Assembly: GCA_013376735.1 (NCBI GenBank)
Contig: VINJ01000001.1
Span: 2,418,001-2,482,000, forward strand
DNA length: 64,000 bases
Direction: 5' to 3'
From: a bacterium Scap17
GTDB lineage: Bacteria; Pseudomonadota; Gammaproteobacteria; Pseudomonadales; Halomonadaceae
A program made the translations under genes and the position numbers. This document shows positions 10,573 through 19,420 of the stretch, piece by piece. The first letter of the stretch is position 1; each line of letters begins with the position of its first letter. The notes under the pieces are model-generated. The model was not told where the DNA came from. It was given only the letters and a program-made list of their open reading frames with translations, and searched no databases.

Positions 10573-11379
10573 ATGTCGACTACCCTACCGAATCCCGGCT
10601 TTGGCACTTTCCGTCTGGAAGGCGATGTCCTGCGTGACAGCATGCAGGCAGCGCTGGACGCCGGTTATCGTCACTTCGATACCGCTCAGTTCTACGGCAA
10701 CGAAGCCGAAGTGGGACAGGTGCTCGCCGACAGCGGCATTCCGCGCAGCGAGCTGTTCGTCACCACCAAGATCTGGCACGACCGCCTGCAGCCGGGCGAC
10801 CTGGAGAAGAGCGTCGAAGAGAGCCTTGAAAAGCTCAAGATGGACTACGTCGACCTGCTGCTGATTCACTGGCCGTCGCCGAATGACGAGGTGGCCATGG
10901 AGGATTACCTGCCGGCACTCGCCAAGCTCAAGGCTCAGGGCAAGGCCCGTCACATCGGCGTCTCCAACTTCACCTGTGCCCAGTTAGAACGCGCAGTGGG
11001 CATTCTGGGGCGTGACGAGCTGATGACCAATCAGGTCGAGGTGCATCCCTTCCTGCAGAACCGCAAGGTACTCGACAAGTGCCACGAGCTGGGTATTCAG
11101 GTCACCGCCTTCATGCCACTGGCTGTCGGCAAGGTGATGGATGACGACACCCTCAAGGCCATCGCCGAACGCCACGATGTAAGCCCCGCGCAGATCGCGC
11201 TGGCATGGCTCAATATGCAGGACATCGTCACCTTCCCGTCCTCCACCAAGGCGAAGAACATCAAGAGCAACTTCGAGGCCTTCTCGCTGACACTGACCGG
11301 CGAGGACATGGCCAAGATTGCCGAGCTGGATCGCGGCGAACGTATCGCCAACCCGGACTTCGCACCCGACTGGGACTGA
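10573..11379 (+). CDS. Aldo/keto reductase (2,5-diketo-D-gluconate reductase type)
   Basis: A 268-residue AKR with the full catalytic tetrad: Asp36 and Tyr41 in GYRHFDTAQFYGNE, Lys66 in FVTTKIWHD and His99 in LLLIHWPSP. The C-terminal NADPH-binding part reads VTFPSSTKAKNIKSNF. It should reduce aldehydes or ketones with NADPH, as DkgB-like enzymes reduce methylglyoxal and diketogluconate. The ATG at 10573 follows AGGAG with good spacing; a frame open from 10480 is not needed. A strong terminator follows at 11420. Confidence 0.9.
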   Translation: MSTTLPNPGFGTFRLEGDVLRDSMQAALDAGYRHFDTAQFYGNEAEVGQVLADSGIPRSELFVTTKIWHDRLQPGDLEKSVEESLEKLKMDYVDLLLIHWPSPNDEVAMEDYLPALAKLKAQGKARHIGVSNFTCAQLERAVGILGRDELMTNQVEVHPFLQNRKVLDKCHELGIQVTAFMPLAVGKVMDDDTLKAIAERHDVSPAQIALAWLNMQDIVTFPSSTKAKNIKSNFEAFSLTLTGEDMAKIAELDRGERIANPDFAPDWD

Positions 11380-11419
11380 TGACCCTCAGGCCTGTGCCTG
11401 ATGCCACGTCAAAGAAATG

Positions 11420-11445
11420 AAAAGGCCTCCCTCGGGAGGCCTTTT
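11420..11445 (+). terminator. Rho-independent terminator
   Basis: A perfect inverted repeat AAAAGGCCTCCC / GGGAGGCCTTTT ending in TTTT, 40 bases after the aldo/keto reductase stop. It is symmetrical, so it could also end transcripts arriving from the minus-strand operon at 11519. Confidence 0.85.
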
Positions 11446-11518
11446 GCGTTGCTGTCCAAGGATACTGGCAGACAGACCCCGATCCCGCTCGCACGAATTT
11501 GACGTGTTATTCGCATCC

Positions 11519-12370
11519 TCACGCCTTATGGGAGGTAGCCCCTATCTTTTCATTCGTCTGTGAGAGCGGACCGAGATGACGTTCCATCACTTGACGCTTG
11601 CCTATCAATCCACGGTCCAATAGTCTCGGCCACAAACTATTGAGCACAGCGAAGGATCGCTCTGCCCACCCTATCGTTTGACGCACTTGTCCACTAGCCA
11701 ACTGCTTCACCACAAGTCTCGCAACGCTTTCTGGCTCATCAATGGCATTGCCCAATGCCGCGTTCATCTGCTCAACATGTTGTGGATTGATGGGAGTACG
11801 AGTTGCCCGAGGTGCAATGTACTGTATCTTCACGGAACTGCCCGCGAGCTCTCGCGCCAATGCCTCACTGAACCCCCTGAGTCCTGCCTTCGAGGCACAA
11901 TAGGCAACATTGCCAGGGTGGCCGATATGACCAAGCATCGACCCCACCAGCATCAACTGTGCTTTTTCTGCCAACGCCAGGATCGGCAAGAGCTGCTGGG
12001 TCAGCAAGATCGTGCTGGTCAAGTTGATGTCGAGCAATCGTTCCACCTTCTCGCTCGACTGTTGGGCAAACCAGCCAACCTCATTCACACCCGCCAGATG
12101 TACCACCAGAAAAGGTCGCTGAGACTGAGGACAGGTCAATAGTGCATCACTCAATGCCTCACGGGCACTGACGTGGGTCAGATCAAGTGCCAGCAAGCTG
12201 GTTACCACGCGCTTGGGCAACTCATCACGCAATGCCTCCAACGTGTCACGACGACGCCCTACCAACCATAGTTCACAGCCGAGCCTCGCCAGCTCATGGG
12301 CCAGTGCCCGTCCTATCCCGCCACTGGCCCCTGTGATCAATACTCTGGATGCGTGAAGCGAGTGGCTCAT
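11519..12370 (-). CDS. Short-chain dehydrogenase/reductase, last gene of the HDO operon
   Basis: A 283-residue classical SDR. The cofactor motif is LITGASGGIGRAL near residue 12, the structural motif reads HLAGVN, and the catalytic residues are Ser in LVGSMLGHIG and Tyr-Lys in YCASKAG. It would use NAD(P)(H) to interconvert an alcohol and a ketone or aldehyde. The ATG at 12370 overlaps the stop of the HDO gene as ATGA and has GGAGG upstream, so translation is coupled. As the final step of the four-gene operon it may reduce the HDO product. Base composition looks lower in GC than flanking genes. Confidence 0.88.
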   Translation of the reverse strand: MSHSLHASRVLITGASGGIGRALAHELARLGCELWLVGRRRDTLEALRDELPKRVVTSLLALDLTHVSAREALSDALLTCPQSQRPFLVVHLAGVNEVGWFAQQSSEKVERLLDINLTSTILLTQQLLPILALAEKAQLMLVGSMLGHIGHPGNVAYCASKAGLRGFSEALARELAGSSVKIQYIAPRATRTPINPQHVEQMNAALGNAIDEPESVARLVVKQLASGQVRQTIGWAERSFAVLNSLWPRLLDRGLIGKRQVMERHLGPLSQTNEKIGATSHKA

Positions 12371-13215
12371 GCCAACGCCTCCTTCTCCATGGCGCAATCC
12401 GCTGCAAGCGCCGCATCAGTCCAGTGGAATGCATCCTCGAGCGCAGCCTGATGGACACTGGAATAGAGATGATAGAAGGCCTTGGCGGCATGGATAATTG
12501 CCTGCTGCTCTCCTTCATCGGTGATACTGTCCATGAGGTTGGCGAAGAACTCCATGTGAGAGATATCAAGCTCGCCATGAGAAAAAAGATAGTGGAAGGC
12601 ATCATCTCCAAGCCCCAGACTGTCACGCACGGCTCGTCCGGCCCCGCTGGCCACAGCAGTACTGGTCCCCTCCAGCACCAGCACCATCCCGAACATGCTG
12701 AGTGGATGACGCCGACGTATGCTGTCGTAGGCATAAGCCACCATCAGCTCGGTTGCCAACAGTGGCGCTCGTTGCACCGCCCTCTCACGAGGGACTCCCG
12801 TCGCAGCGAGATCATCCAGTACCCAATGCTCGTGCCCCTTCTCTTCATCAATGTATTCCGCGACGGCCATACGCAGCGCGTCTCGCGAGACATGAGCGGG
12901 TTCTGACAACTGCGCCCCACAGGCCATCATGAGCGATACGGTATGGCGCACATGGTGATAGGCTTGAGCCAGGAAGGCGCGATATTCCGCCAGGGTGATC
13001 TGACCATTCAGTGCACGGGCCACCAGAGGACCGGATAGCAACTTCTCGCGTTCCGTGGCCGTGGCAGCGACCAACTGGCGGTAGAACCCATCAGGCCGGC
13101 CATTGTCGGAGGGGATGCCAGCTCCAGAGGCAGCAGGAGTCTGAGTAGCGACTTCGCCAGTATCCGCCTGCCGATTGACAGATTGGTATGATGAGACGTT
13201 GTTGTTTAAGGACAT
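12367..13215 (-). CDS. Heme-oxygenase-like diiron oxidase (HDO; TenA/UndA-like fold)
   Basis: A 282-residue helical protein with a Ser/Gln-rich tail of about 40 residues. It carries the ligand pattern of HDO enzymes: Glu125-x2-His128 in DEEKGHEHW, Glu182 in VLVLEGTS, and His213-x3-Asp217-x2-His220 in SHGELDISHME. Spacing is close to that known for UndA, which makes 1-alkenes from fatty acids. HDOs use two irons and oxygen for C-C cleavage, desaturation or N-oxidation. The reaction here is unknown. The ATG at 13215 (GAGGA 7 bases upstream) is 10 bases after the ligase stop, and the stop overlaps the SDR start. Automatic pipelines may call it TenA or iron-containing redox enzyme. Confidence 0.82.
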   Translation of the reverse strand: MSLNNNVSSYQSVNRQADTGEVATQTPAASGAGIPSDNGRPDGFYRQLVAATATEREKLLSGPLVARALNGQITLAEYRAFLAQAYHHVRHTVSLMMACGAQLSEPAHVSRDALRMAVAEYIDEEKGHEHWVLDDLAATGVPRERAVQRAPLLATELMVAYAYDSIRRRHPLSMFGMVLVLEGTSTAVASGAGRAVRDSLGLGDDAFHYLFSHGELDISHMEFFANLMDSITDEGEQQAIIHAAKAFYHLYSSVHQAALEDAFHWTDAALAADCAMEKEALA

Positions 13216-13225
13216 GATCATTTCC

Positions 13226-14926
13226 TCAGGAAGCACTGTGATGACGTGACAATACGTCAGACTCTTGGGAAGAAGAGGGGCAGGGATAAACGGTCGATGG
13301 CGTCGAGATGCGTTGAGCCAATCGCTTGAGATCATCACCACGCCGTTCACGAATACGCGCGCGCCTGAGGCGCCCGTTATCCGTCATTTCACCACTGGCA
13401 ATCGATAATGGCTGCGTGGTATCCGGTGATGCTTCCAGTACCTGCCAGGCAACAAGTCGGGCGTAATCAGGCAAACGAGAATTGAGCAGGGTAATCGCTC
13501 GAGCAATGGCATCCTCCGTACACGTGGAGTCTCCGTTGAGCACCGGTGCCAGCAAGGCAATCAATCCGCATAGACCATCACCCTCCACGAAGGCCTGTCG
13601 GATACCGGGAATGAGTGCCAGCTCTGCCTCGATCCATCCTGGCGAGACATTTCGGCCCGAGGAAAGGATCAGCACGTCTCTTTGTCGCCCTTCCAGACAC
13701 CAGCCCCCGGTTTCGAGACAGCGAGCAAGGTCACCACTGGGCCATGGCTGATCGGCTGACAAGGGATTAAGTTCCCCCAGATAGCCCAGCATGCGACGGC
13801 CGTGGATCATCAGCTGTCCCGTATCATCGAGTGAGAGATTCAGGCCCTCAAGCGGCTGCCCGACACTGTCAATTTCGCCTTTTTCCTCCCCAGGTAACGA
13901 CAGACACACCACGGACCCCAATTCCGACAAGCCATATCCCTGGGCGACCGGCAGGCCAAGCCTTATGGCACGCGCCAGCAGCGAAGCGGGGACCTTGGCT
14001 CCACCGACCGCGACCAGCGTCAGTGAGTTGCGCCAAGGTGACTCAATCGGTGAGCTCTCACACAATGCAACCAATACCTGCAGCAGATTAGGGACCAGAA
14101 TCAGGCTCTGGGGCCGACGTTCATCAAGCCAGGATTCAAGCGTCAGGGCATTGAGCCCTCCACTACCAATCAATCCAGTGCAACTAGCGGTATCCACGAT
14201 GGCGCAGCGGCCTTGCCACAGTGCCAGCAGACCACCAGCGAGGTTCTCCAGTAGCACTGCCAGCGGCAGGAGAACGCCATGCCGCTTGAGCGTCACGGGC
14301 TCCAATCGTACCGATAGACCCTCAAGAACCTTTTCAAGATGCTCAAGCGACAGACAGACTCCCTTGGGCGCCCCTGTCGTCCCAGAAGTGAACGTGATCA
14401 ATGCAGTGCCGGCAGGGACGGCAGCAGGGACGGATGAGCGCTGTATCAGATAGACCGCCTCACCCTTTTCCAGCGACAGACAGCGGGACCTCCATTCGCC
14501 CTCGCCAATCTCATGATCCAGCTGAGCATGCCATGACTCATCGGCCAGACTCTCATTGGAAACTTCTAAATTGACCAGACGAGTCAACGCCCCCGGTTCA
14601 GCGCTCGCGATGGCATCAAGTGCCGTAGTAGCCAACAGATGTTGGCACTGTTCGGAACTGAAGAAATTCGCAATAGGGGTAACGACAATACCCGCCCGCC
14701 AGGCGGCAAGTTGGATGACAAGCCACTGCGGACTGTTGTCCCCCGCCAACCCCAGATGGCGAATACCAACGGCATTGAAGGCGCCTCCAAGTACCTCGAT
14801 CGCCTCCCATAGTTGCTTTGCCGTGTAATCTCGATCCTCATGGATGGCATCGCGCCCTATCAGCAAGACTCGCGCAGGGTCGACCTCGGACAGGAGCTCT
14901 AGCGTCTCCAGCAGTCGTGAGTTCAT
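13226..14926 (-). CDS. AMP-forming acyl ligase (ANL superfamily)
   Basis: A 566-residue adenylate-forming enzyme. Motif A3 is TFTSGTTGAPKGV (about residues 178-190), A5 is GYGLSE (330-335), A7 is PSGDLARC and A8 is GRQRDVLILSSGRN. The A10 region reads TDNGRLRRARI, so Arg stands where the catalytic Lys normally is; this may slow adenylation or mark a subgroup. It probably activates a fatty acid or similar carboxylate as acyl-AMP or acyl-CoA. The ATG at 14926 comes one base after the stop of the PF12261 gene, and the HDO gene starts 10 bases after its own stop. It most likely supplies an activated acyl group to the operon. Confidence 0.87.
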   Translation of the reverse strand: MNSRLLETLELLSEVDPARVLLIGRDAIHEDRDYTAKQLWEAIEVLGGAFNAVGIRHLGLAGDNSPQWLVIQLAAWRAGIVVTPIANFFSSEQCQHLLATTALDAIASAEPGALTRLVNLEVSNESLADESWHAQLDHEIGEGEWRSRCLSLEKGEAVYLIQRSSVPAAVPAGTALITFTSGTTGAPKGVCLSLEHLEKVLEGLSVRLEPVTLKRHGVLLPLAVLLENLAGGLLALWQGRCAIVDTASCTGLIGSGGLNALTLESWLDERRPQSLILVPNLLQVLVALCESSPIESPWRNSLTLVAVGGAKVPASLLARAIRLGLPVAQGYGLSELGSVVCLSLPGEEKGEIDSVGQPLEGLNLSLDDTGQLMIHGRRMLGYLGELNPLSADQPWPSGDLARCLETGGWCLEGRQRDVLILSSGRNVSPGWIEAELALIPGIRQAFVEGDGLCGLIALLAPVLNGDSTCTEDAIARAITLLNSRLPDYARLVAWQVLEASPDTTQPLSIASGEMTDNGRLRRARIRERRGDDLKRLAQRISTPSTVYPCPSSSQESDVLSRHHSAS

Positions 14927-14927
14927 C

Positions 14928-15746
14928 TCAGCACCCTCCGTTAGTGGTAGGAAATGCCGGGAATGGTGAAAGACTTGTCTGCAGAAAGCGTGGTGCTCCA
15001 GCCAGCAATCGGCGTCCCAAGGGAGAGCTGCCCATACGCTGAGCCTCATCCAAGGGACGAATCACGACGACGCGAGGATCATGTGCATAATAGCTTCCCC
15101 AATCATCCTGACTGTCAAGGCATGTGGGATCGGCCTTGCCCATATCACGCATGGCGATACCCAGACGTGACAGACCATTTCTCACCTCGCGCGAAGCCGT
15201 CACCACCAGCCACTCGACCTCGAGACTCGCCAGCACCTCAACCAGAGCCAACATCAGCATCCGTCCTGCACCCGCAGTGGCGCTGCATAGTGCACCGATT
15301 TCCATGATCTGATGCCGTTCGATCTGACGTTGCTCAGTGTCGGCCAGCAGCGTCTCGATGCGAACTCCAAGATAGGCTTCCACCCTCAAGGGACCTTCAT
15401 CGGCGCGCATCAGCCCAGTCACTGCATGAATGTCGACATCTCCGATATCAAGCGAATGGCCATCCTCTGGCTCACCCTGCATCACCAGTAGACGAGAATA
15501 GTGGACGTGAATGCGCGCACTATGGTGACGCTGGAAACAAGCTTTCACGAAGGCCTCTGCCTGAGGCCGGCCAGCTATATCGCACCAATACAACTCGTTG
15601 CGCACCGTGACATCGGATGGCGCTGGCGTCTCTGAAAACGAAGTCCCTGTTGCGACAAGAGAAGAACTACTGGAACGGATAACAGGCGAAACATCATTGC
15701 TGACCGCAACCGTCGCTGTCGTAAGCTGAGAGCTTGAAAATTCCAT
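14928..15746 (-). CDS. PF12261 'thermostable hemolysin' family protein (GNAT-like, possible acyltransferase)
   Basis: A 272-residue protein with an approximately 50-residue Ser/Thr-rich N-terminus and then the domain of Vibrio thermostable hemolysin: EAYLGVRIETLL, RHQIMEIGALCS, LVVTASREVRNGLSRLGI and DDWGSYYAHDPRVVV. The family name comes from one haemolytic clone, yet the fold is related to GNAT and acyl-homoserine-lactone synthases. There is no signal peptide or membrane helix, arguing for a cytoplasmic enzyme. It is the first gene of a four-gene operon, so acyl transfer from the ligase product is a reasonable inference. GAGG precedes the ATG at 15746. Confidence 0.82.
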   Translation of the reverse strand: MEFSSSQLTTATVAVSNDVSPVIRSSSSSLVATGTSFSETPAPSDVTVRNELYWCDIAGRPQAEAFVKACFQRHHSARIHVHYSRLLVMQGEPEDGHSLDIGDVDIHAVTGLMRADEGPLRVEAYLGVRIETLLADTEQRQIERHQIMEIGALCSATAGAGRMLMLALVEVLASLEVEWLVVTASREVRNGLSRLGIAMRDMGKADPTCLDSQDDWGSYYAHDPRVVVIRPLDEAQRMGSSPLGRRLLAGAPRFLQTSLSPFPAFPTTNGGC

Positions 15747-15833
15747 GGGGCACCTCATCGAGGAAGATGTCCCCAGACTAGGGTCGCCAGCTTAGCGAAG
15801 GCTTAAGACAGGAAAAAAGATCGTCACTAGGAA

Positions 15834-15861
15834 ATGCACGGCCTGAGAGGTAACCGTGCAT
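15834..15861 (-). terminator. Hairpin after cydC
   Basis: ATGCACGG (15834-15841) pairs with CCGTGCAT (15854-15861) across a 12-base loop. On the minus strand it is followed by TTTCC. It lies 46 bases past the cydC stop and upstream of the PF12261 gene, whose promoter must lie between it and 15747. Confidence 0.55.
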
Positions 15862-15906
15862 GTCATTCTGCAAGCCAGGTCGATGGCCACAGAGAGGATT
15901 CCGGGA

Positions 15907-17652
15907 TCAGAGTTTCTTTTGCGCCAGAACGCTACTCGTTACCGGAAGTGAGTGAACCCGAGTGATGCTCTGCGTACCGGGGCGCGGTGAAGCCAAGTCA
16001 TGCTCATGCAGCAGATAGATCACCGTTCGCGCCTTGAACCAACCCTCCAGACGCTGTGCCATACGCTGTGTGGTGCGCGCATCCAGGCCGGAAAAGGGTT
16101 CGTCCAGAATCAGCAATCCCGGGTCCGTCAGCACGAGACGCGCCAACCCCAGGCGCCGCGCCTGCCCCCCCGAGACCTGCCGGCCGCCCTCACCCACTCG
16201 GGTGGCGAGCCCCTGCGGCAACTGGCGTGCCCACCCGGCAAGGTCCACCGCTTCCAGAGCCTGCCAGACCTGCGCATCGCTGGCCTGACGCGCGCCCAGT
16301 CGCAGGTTGTCGGCAAGGCTAGCATCCAGCAGCTCCACCTGCTGGGTCAGACAGCCCACCGCATGGGAAAGCGCCTCGGGCGAACAGGCCTCGATGGGCT
16401 GATCATTGAGCAGGATGCTGCCGCTCTGCAGGCGCGTCTGACCAGTCAGCAAGGCCGCCAGCGTCGACTTGCCGGAACCGGATGCTCCACAGATGGCCAG
16501 TTGGGTACCTGGGACGATATCAAGCGTTACCTCATGCAGCGCCTCGAACCAGGCACCGGGATAACGCCACGACACCTGCTGTATCTGTACCCAGACGGCT
16601 CCGCTGGCCAGAGCCTGCTGCCCCTTCAGCGCGCGAGTGGCGAAGGACAGCTCATTGAGACGTTCGGCAGCCCCCAGGCTGGCGCCGGCCTGGGTGAAGG
16701 CAGCAGGCAAACCCGCCAGGCCCTCACTCAAGGCCATGGCCGCGAGCGGCAGCATGACCATCACCGCCGGTGTCAGTCGCTCATCCGCCATCCCCTGCAT
16801 GGCGGCCGCCAGCAACAGCAGCCACGCAAGGCCGATCACCAGACTGGCCAGCCCGTTGCCGATGGCCGCGATCACCGCCAAACGCCACTGATCCTTCAAC
16901 AGCCGCGATTCGATCTCGTCCAGCCGCTGGCGGGCACTGCCCAGCGCCGCATAGGCTTCAAGCTCCGCCTGACCGCGTAGCGTTTCCATCAGTGCCGAGC
17001 GCAACGCCTCCAGGGTCGTGACGCGTCGTCGACTGGCAGCCAGCCCCCAGCGCGCCTGGCCCAGCGTCAACCAGGCCCAGCCCAGCACGAGGAGTCCCGC
17101 CAGCCACGCCGCCGTTACCGGCAGCCAGACAGCGACCAGCCCCACCAAGACCGCGATCAGCCCCAGCGCCATCAGTGGCGGCGCTGCCAGACGCAGGTAA
17201 AGCGCATCCAGGGTGTCGATATCCGCGGTGAGGCGATTGAGCCAGTCACTGGAACGCCGCGCCGCCACCCGCGCGGGGTCCATCGTCACCAGTGCGGCAA
17301 ACGCCGTGCCGCGTAGACTGGCCAACAGACGCAGGATGGTGTCGTGGTTGTAGAGCCGCTCCAGATAGCGCGACACGGTGCGCACGACGGCGAACAGTCG
17401 AATGCCGCTGCCCGGGGTGTAGACATCGAGTGTCATGGCCGCGCCAGCGGCCAACGCCGCCCCCGTCAGGGCGGACGCGGTGATGAACCAGCCAGACACC
17501 GCCAACAGGCCGAGCGCCGAGCAGGCCGTGAGCAGCATCAGCACCACGCCGAGTATCAGGCGACGGCGATAGCGATCATGCAGACGCCACCAGGGAGCCA
17601 AGCGCGTAAGCGCCTCGCGCAAGGTCACACTGTCAGTCTCGGGATGTGTCAC
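15907..17652 (-). CDS. cydC: Thiol reductant ABC exporter subunit CydC
   Basis: A 581-residue ABC exporter half: six membrane helices (first LILGVVLMLLTACSALGLLA), then an ATPase domain with Walker A GASGSGKST, signature VSGGQARRLGLAR and Walker B LLILDEPF. With CydD it forms the heterodimer that exports cysteine and glutathione to the periplasm, needed for assembly of bd-type oxidases. The N-terminal TVSRYLERLYNHD segment is typical of CydC. Its start overlaps the cydD stop by 20 bases. It is the last gene of cioA-cioB-cydD-cydC. Confidence 0.92.
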   Translation of the reverse strand: MTHPETDSVTLREALTRLAPWWRLHDRYRRRLILGVVLMLLTACSALGLLAVSGWFITASALTGAALAAGAAMTLDVYTPGSGIRLFAVVRTVSRYLERLYNHDTILRLLASLRGTAFAALVTMDPARVAARRSSDWLNRLTADIDTLDALYLRLAAPPLMALGLIAVLVGLVAVWLPVTAAWLAGLLVLGWAWLTLGQARWGLAASRRRVTTLEALRSALMETLRGQAELEAYAALGSARQRLDEIESRLLKDQWRLAVIAAIGNGLASLVIGLAWLLLLAAAMQGMADERLTPAVMVMLPLAAMALSEGLAGLPAAFTQAGASLGAAERLNELSFATRALKGQQALASGAVWVQIQQVSWRYPGAWFEALHEVTLDIVPGTQLAICGASGSGKSTLAALLTGQTRLQSGSILLNDQPIEACSPEALSHAVGCLTQQVELLDASLADNLRLGARQASDAQVWQALEAVDLAGWARQLPQGLATRVGEGGRQVSGGQARRLGLARLVLTDPGLLILDEPFSGLDARTTQRMAQRLEGWFKARTVIYLLHEHDLASPRPGTQSITRVHSLPVTSSVLAQKKL

Positions 17653-19420
17653 GCTCGTCCTCCTGTTGGCTCGTCGCTCCGGCTGTCACTGGCAGGATTC
17701 GCCCCTCCTCCAGCACCAGGTGGCACGTCGCCATGGCGATCAGCGCCGGATGGTGGGTCGCGATCACCAGAGTTCGCCCTTGCGCGCTCAATCCCTCGAA
17801 GCCCGCGATCAGATGACGTTCCGTCTCGGCATCAAGACTAGCGGTGGGCTCATCGAGCAGCACCAGCGCGGCATCGCTCAGAAATACCCGCGCCAACGCC
17901 AGGCGCTGTGCCTGACCACCGGACAGCCCACGTCCGCCCTCGCCAAGCGGCGTGTCGATGCCGTGGGGCAAGGCGGCAAGCACGGCCTCAAGCCCGGCGC
18001 GCTCAAGCGCGCGGGTGATCTCGGCGTCACTGGCCAGGGGAGCAGTGATCCGCAAATTGTCGGCCAGACTGCCCTGCATCAGCAGCGGGCGTTGATCCAT
18101 CCAGGCAAGCTGCGTGGAGGGGGCTATCTGACGCTGACCGCTGTCCGGGGCCACGAACCCGGCGATCACCTGAAGCAGGGTCGACTTGCCTGCCCCGGAC
18201 GCCCCGCTGAAGACCAGCACCTCGCCCTCCATCAGTGCCAGATCCAGCGGCCCGAGTACCTGACCGCGCTCGGGGTGGCTCAGACAGACCTCCGTCAGGC
18301 GCAACAGCTCATCTGTCGCTGAGGCGGCAGCGTCACCAGGCGCAGGCTTCGCCACAGGGTCGGCATGGCGCGTCGGCGCGCCATCGGCAGCGGCGAGAAT
18401 CTCCATCAGCGTCTCGGAGGCGGCCAGCGCCGCAGCGCGATCATGATAGAACTGCGACAGGGTGCGTAACGGCTGGAAGAACTCGGGCGCCAGCAGCAGG
18501 ATCACCAGTGCACTGAACAGCGTCAGCTCATCGGCGGGCCCGATGGGGATGTCGCCGAGCAGGCCGAAGCCGATGTAGATGGCGACCACGGCGATCGACA
18601 CCGAGGCAAAGAACTCCAACACCGCCGATGACAGGAAGGCGAGCCGCAAGGTGCGCAGGCTGCGTTTGCGGTAATCATCGGCCACCAGCGTCACCTCACG
18701 AGTCGCCAGATCCCCTAGCCCGAACAGCCGCAGGGTGGTGATGGCACGCACCCGATCGACGAAGTGACGCGACAGCCGAGAGACCGCCTGAAACTGGTCA
18801 CGATTGAGCGACTCGGCCCCCATGCCGACCAATGCCATGAACAGCGGTATCAGCGGCGCGGTCAGCGCCAGCAGGATGGCCGCCAGCCAGTCCTGACTGA
18901 GCACGATGACAAGAATCACCAGCGGCGTGATCACCACCAGGCGCATCTGCACATGAAAGCGCGCGAAGTAGCCTTCCAGCGCCTCGACCTGTTCCACCCA
19001 GCGCTGGGCGAGCTCGGCACTGTGATAACGGGCAGCGCGGACCGGCCCCAATGTCTCGAGCGCTGTCAGCACCTCGCCACGAATGGCTTGGCGCAGTCGC
19101 TGGCTGGCACGCTGGGCCAGCAGCTCCTGTGCCCCCGTCGCCAGCACCCGCGCGCCCAGGAGCGCCAGCAGACCGACGAAGGGCCATATGAGCTCTCCCA
19201 GCGCGGCGGGAGACGCGATGGCTTCGCTGATCACCCAGGCGGCAAGCACCAGCTGGGCGACCGTCAGGCCGCCGGCCAGGATGCCGAAGCACGCCGCAAA
19301 CCCAAGCAGGCGACGCTCTCGCGTCGCCTGCTGTCTCAGCCATCGACCGGCCTGGCTGCATTTTCGGGTGCCCCGATCAGCGTTACCGACCGGGGACTTG
19401 ACTGATTCAGTGATAGCCAC
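17633..19420 (-). CDS. cydD: Thiol reductant ABC exporter subunit CydD
   Basis: A 595-residue ABC exporter half with Walker A GASGAGKST, signature LSGGQAQRLALAR and Walker B LVLLDEPTAS. The membrane part has QELLAQRASQRLRQAIR and ISEAIASPAAL, as in CydD. It pairs with CydC to move cysteine and glutathione outward. The proposed GTG start at 19420 overlaps the cioB stop by 14 bases; spacing to AAGGAAG is tight, so the start is uncertain, but coupling to cioB is clear. Family length is about 590, in agreement. Confidence 0.9.
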   Translation of the reverse strand: MAITESVKSPVGNADRGTRKCSQAGRWLRQQATRERRLLGFAACFGILAGGLTVAQLVLAAWVISEAIASPAALGELIWPFVGLLALLGARVLATGAQELLAQRASQRLRQAIRGEVLTALETLGPVRAARYHSAELAQRWVEQVEALEGYFARFHVQMRLVVITPLVILVIVLSQDWLAAILLALTAPLIPLFMALVGMGAESLNRDQFQAVSRLSRHFVDRVRAITTLRLFGLGDLATREVTLVADDYRKRSLRTLRLAFLSSAVLEFFASVSIAVVAIYIGFGLLGDIPIGPADELTLFSALVILLLAPEFFQPLRTLSQFYHDRAAALAASETLMEILAAADGAPTRHADPVAKPAPGDAAASATDELLRLTEVCLSHPERGQVLGPLDLALMEGEVLVFSGASGAGKSTLLQVIAGFVAPDSGQRQIAPSTQLAWMDQRPLLMQGSLADNLRITAPLASDAEITRALERAGLEAVLAALPHGIDTPLGEGGRGLSGGQAQRLALARVFLSDAALVLLDEPTASLDAETERHLIAGFEGLSAQGRTLVIATHHPALIAMATCHLVLEEGRILPVTAGATSQQEDERDTSRD

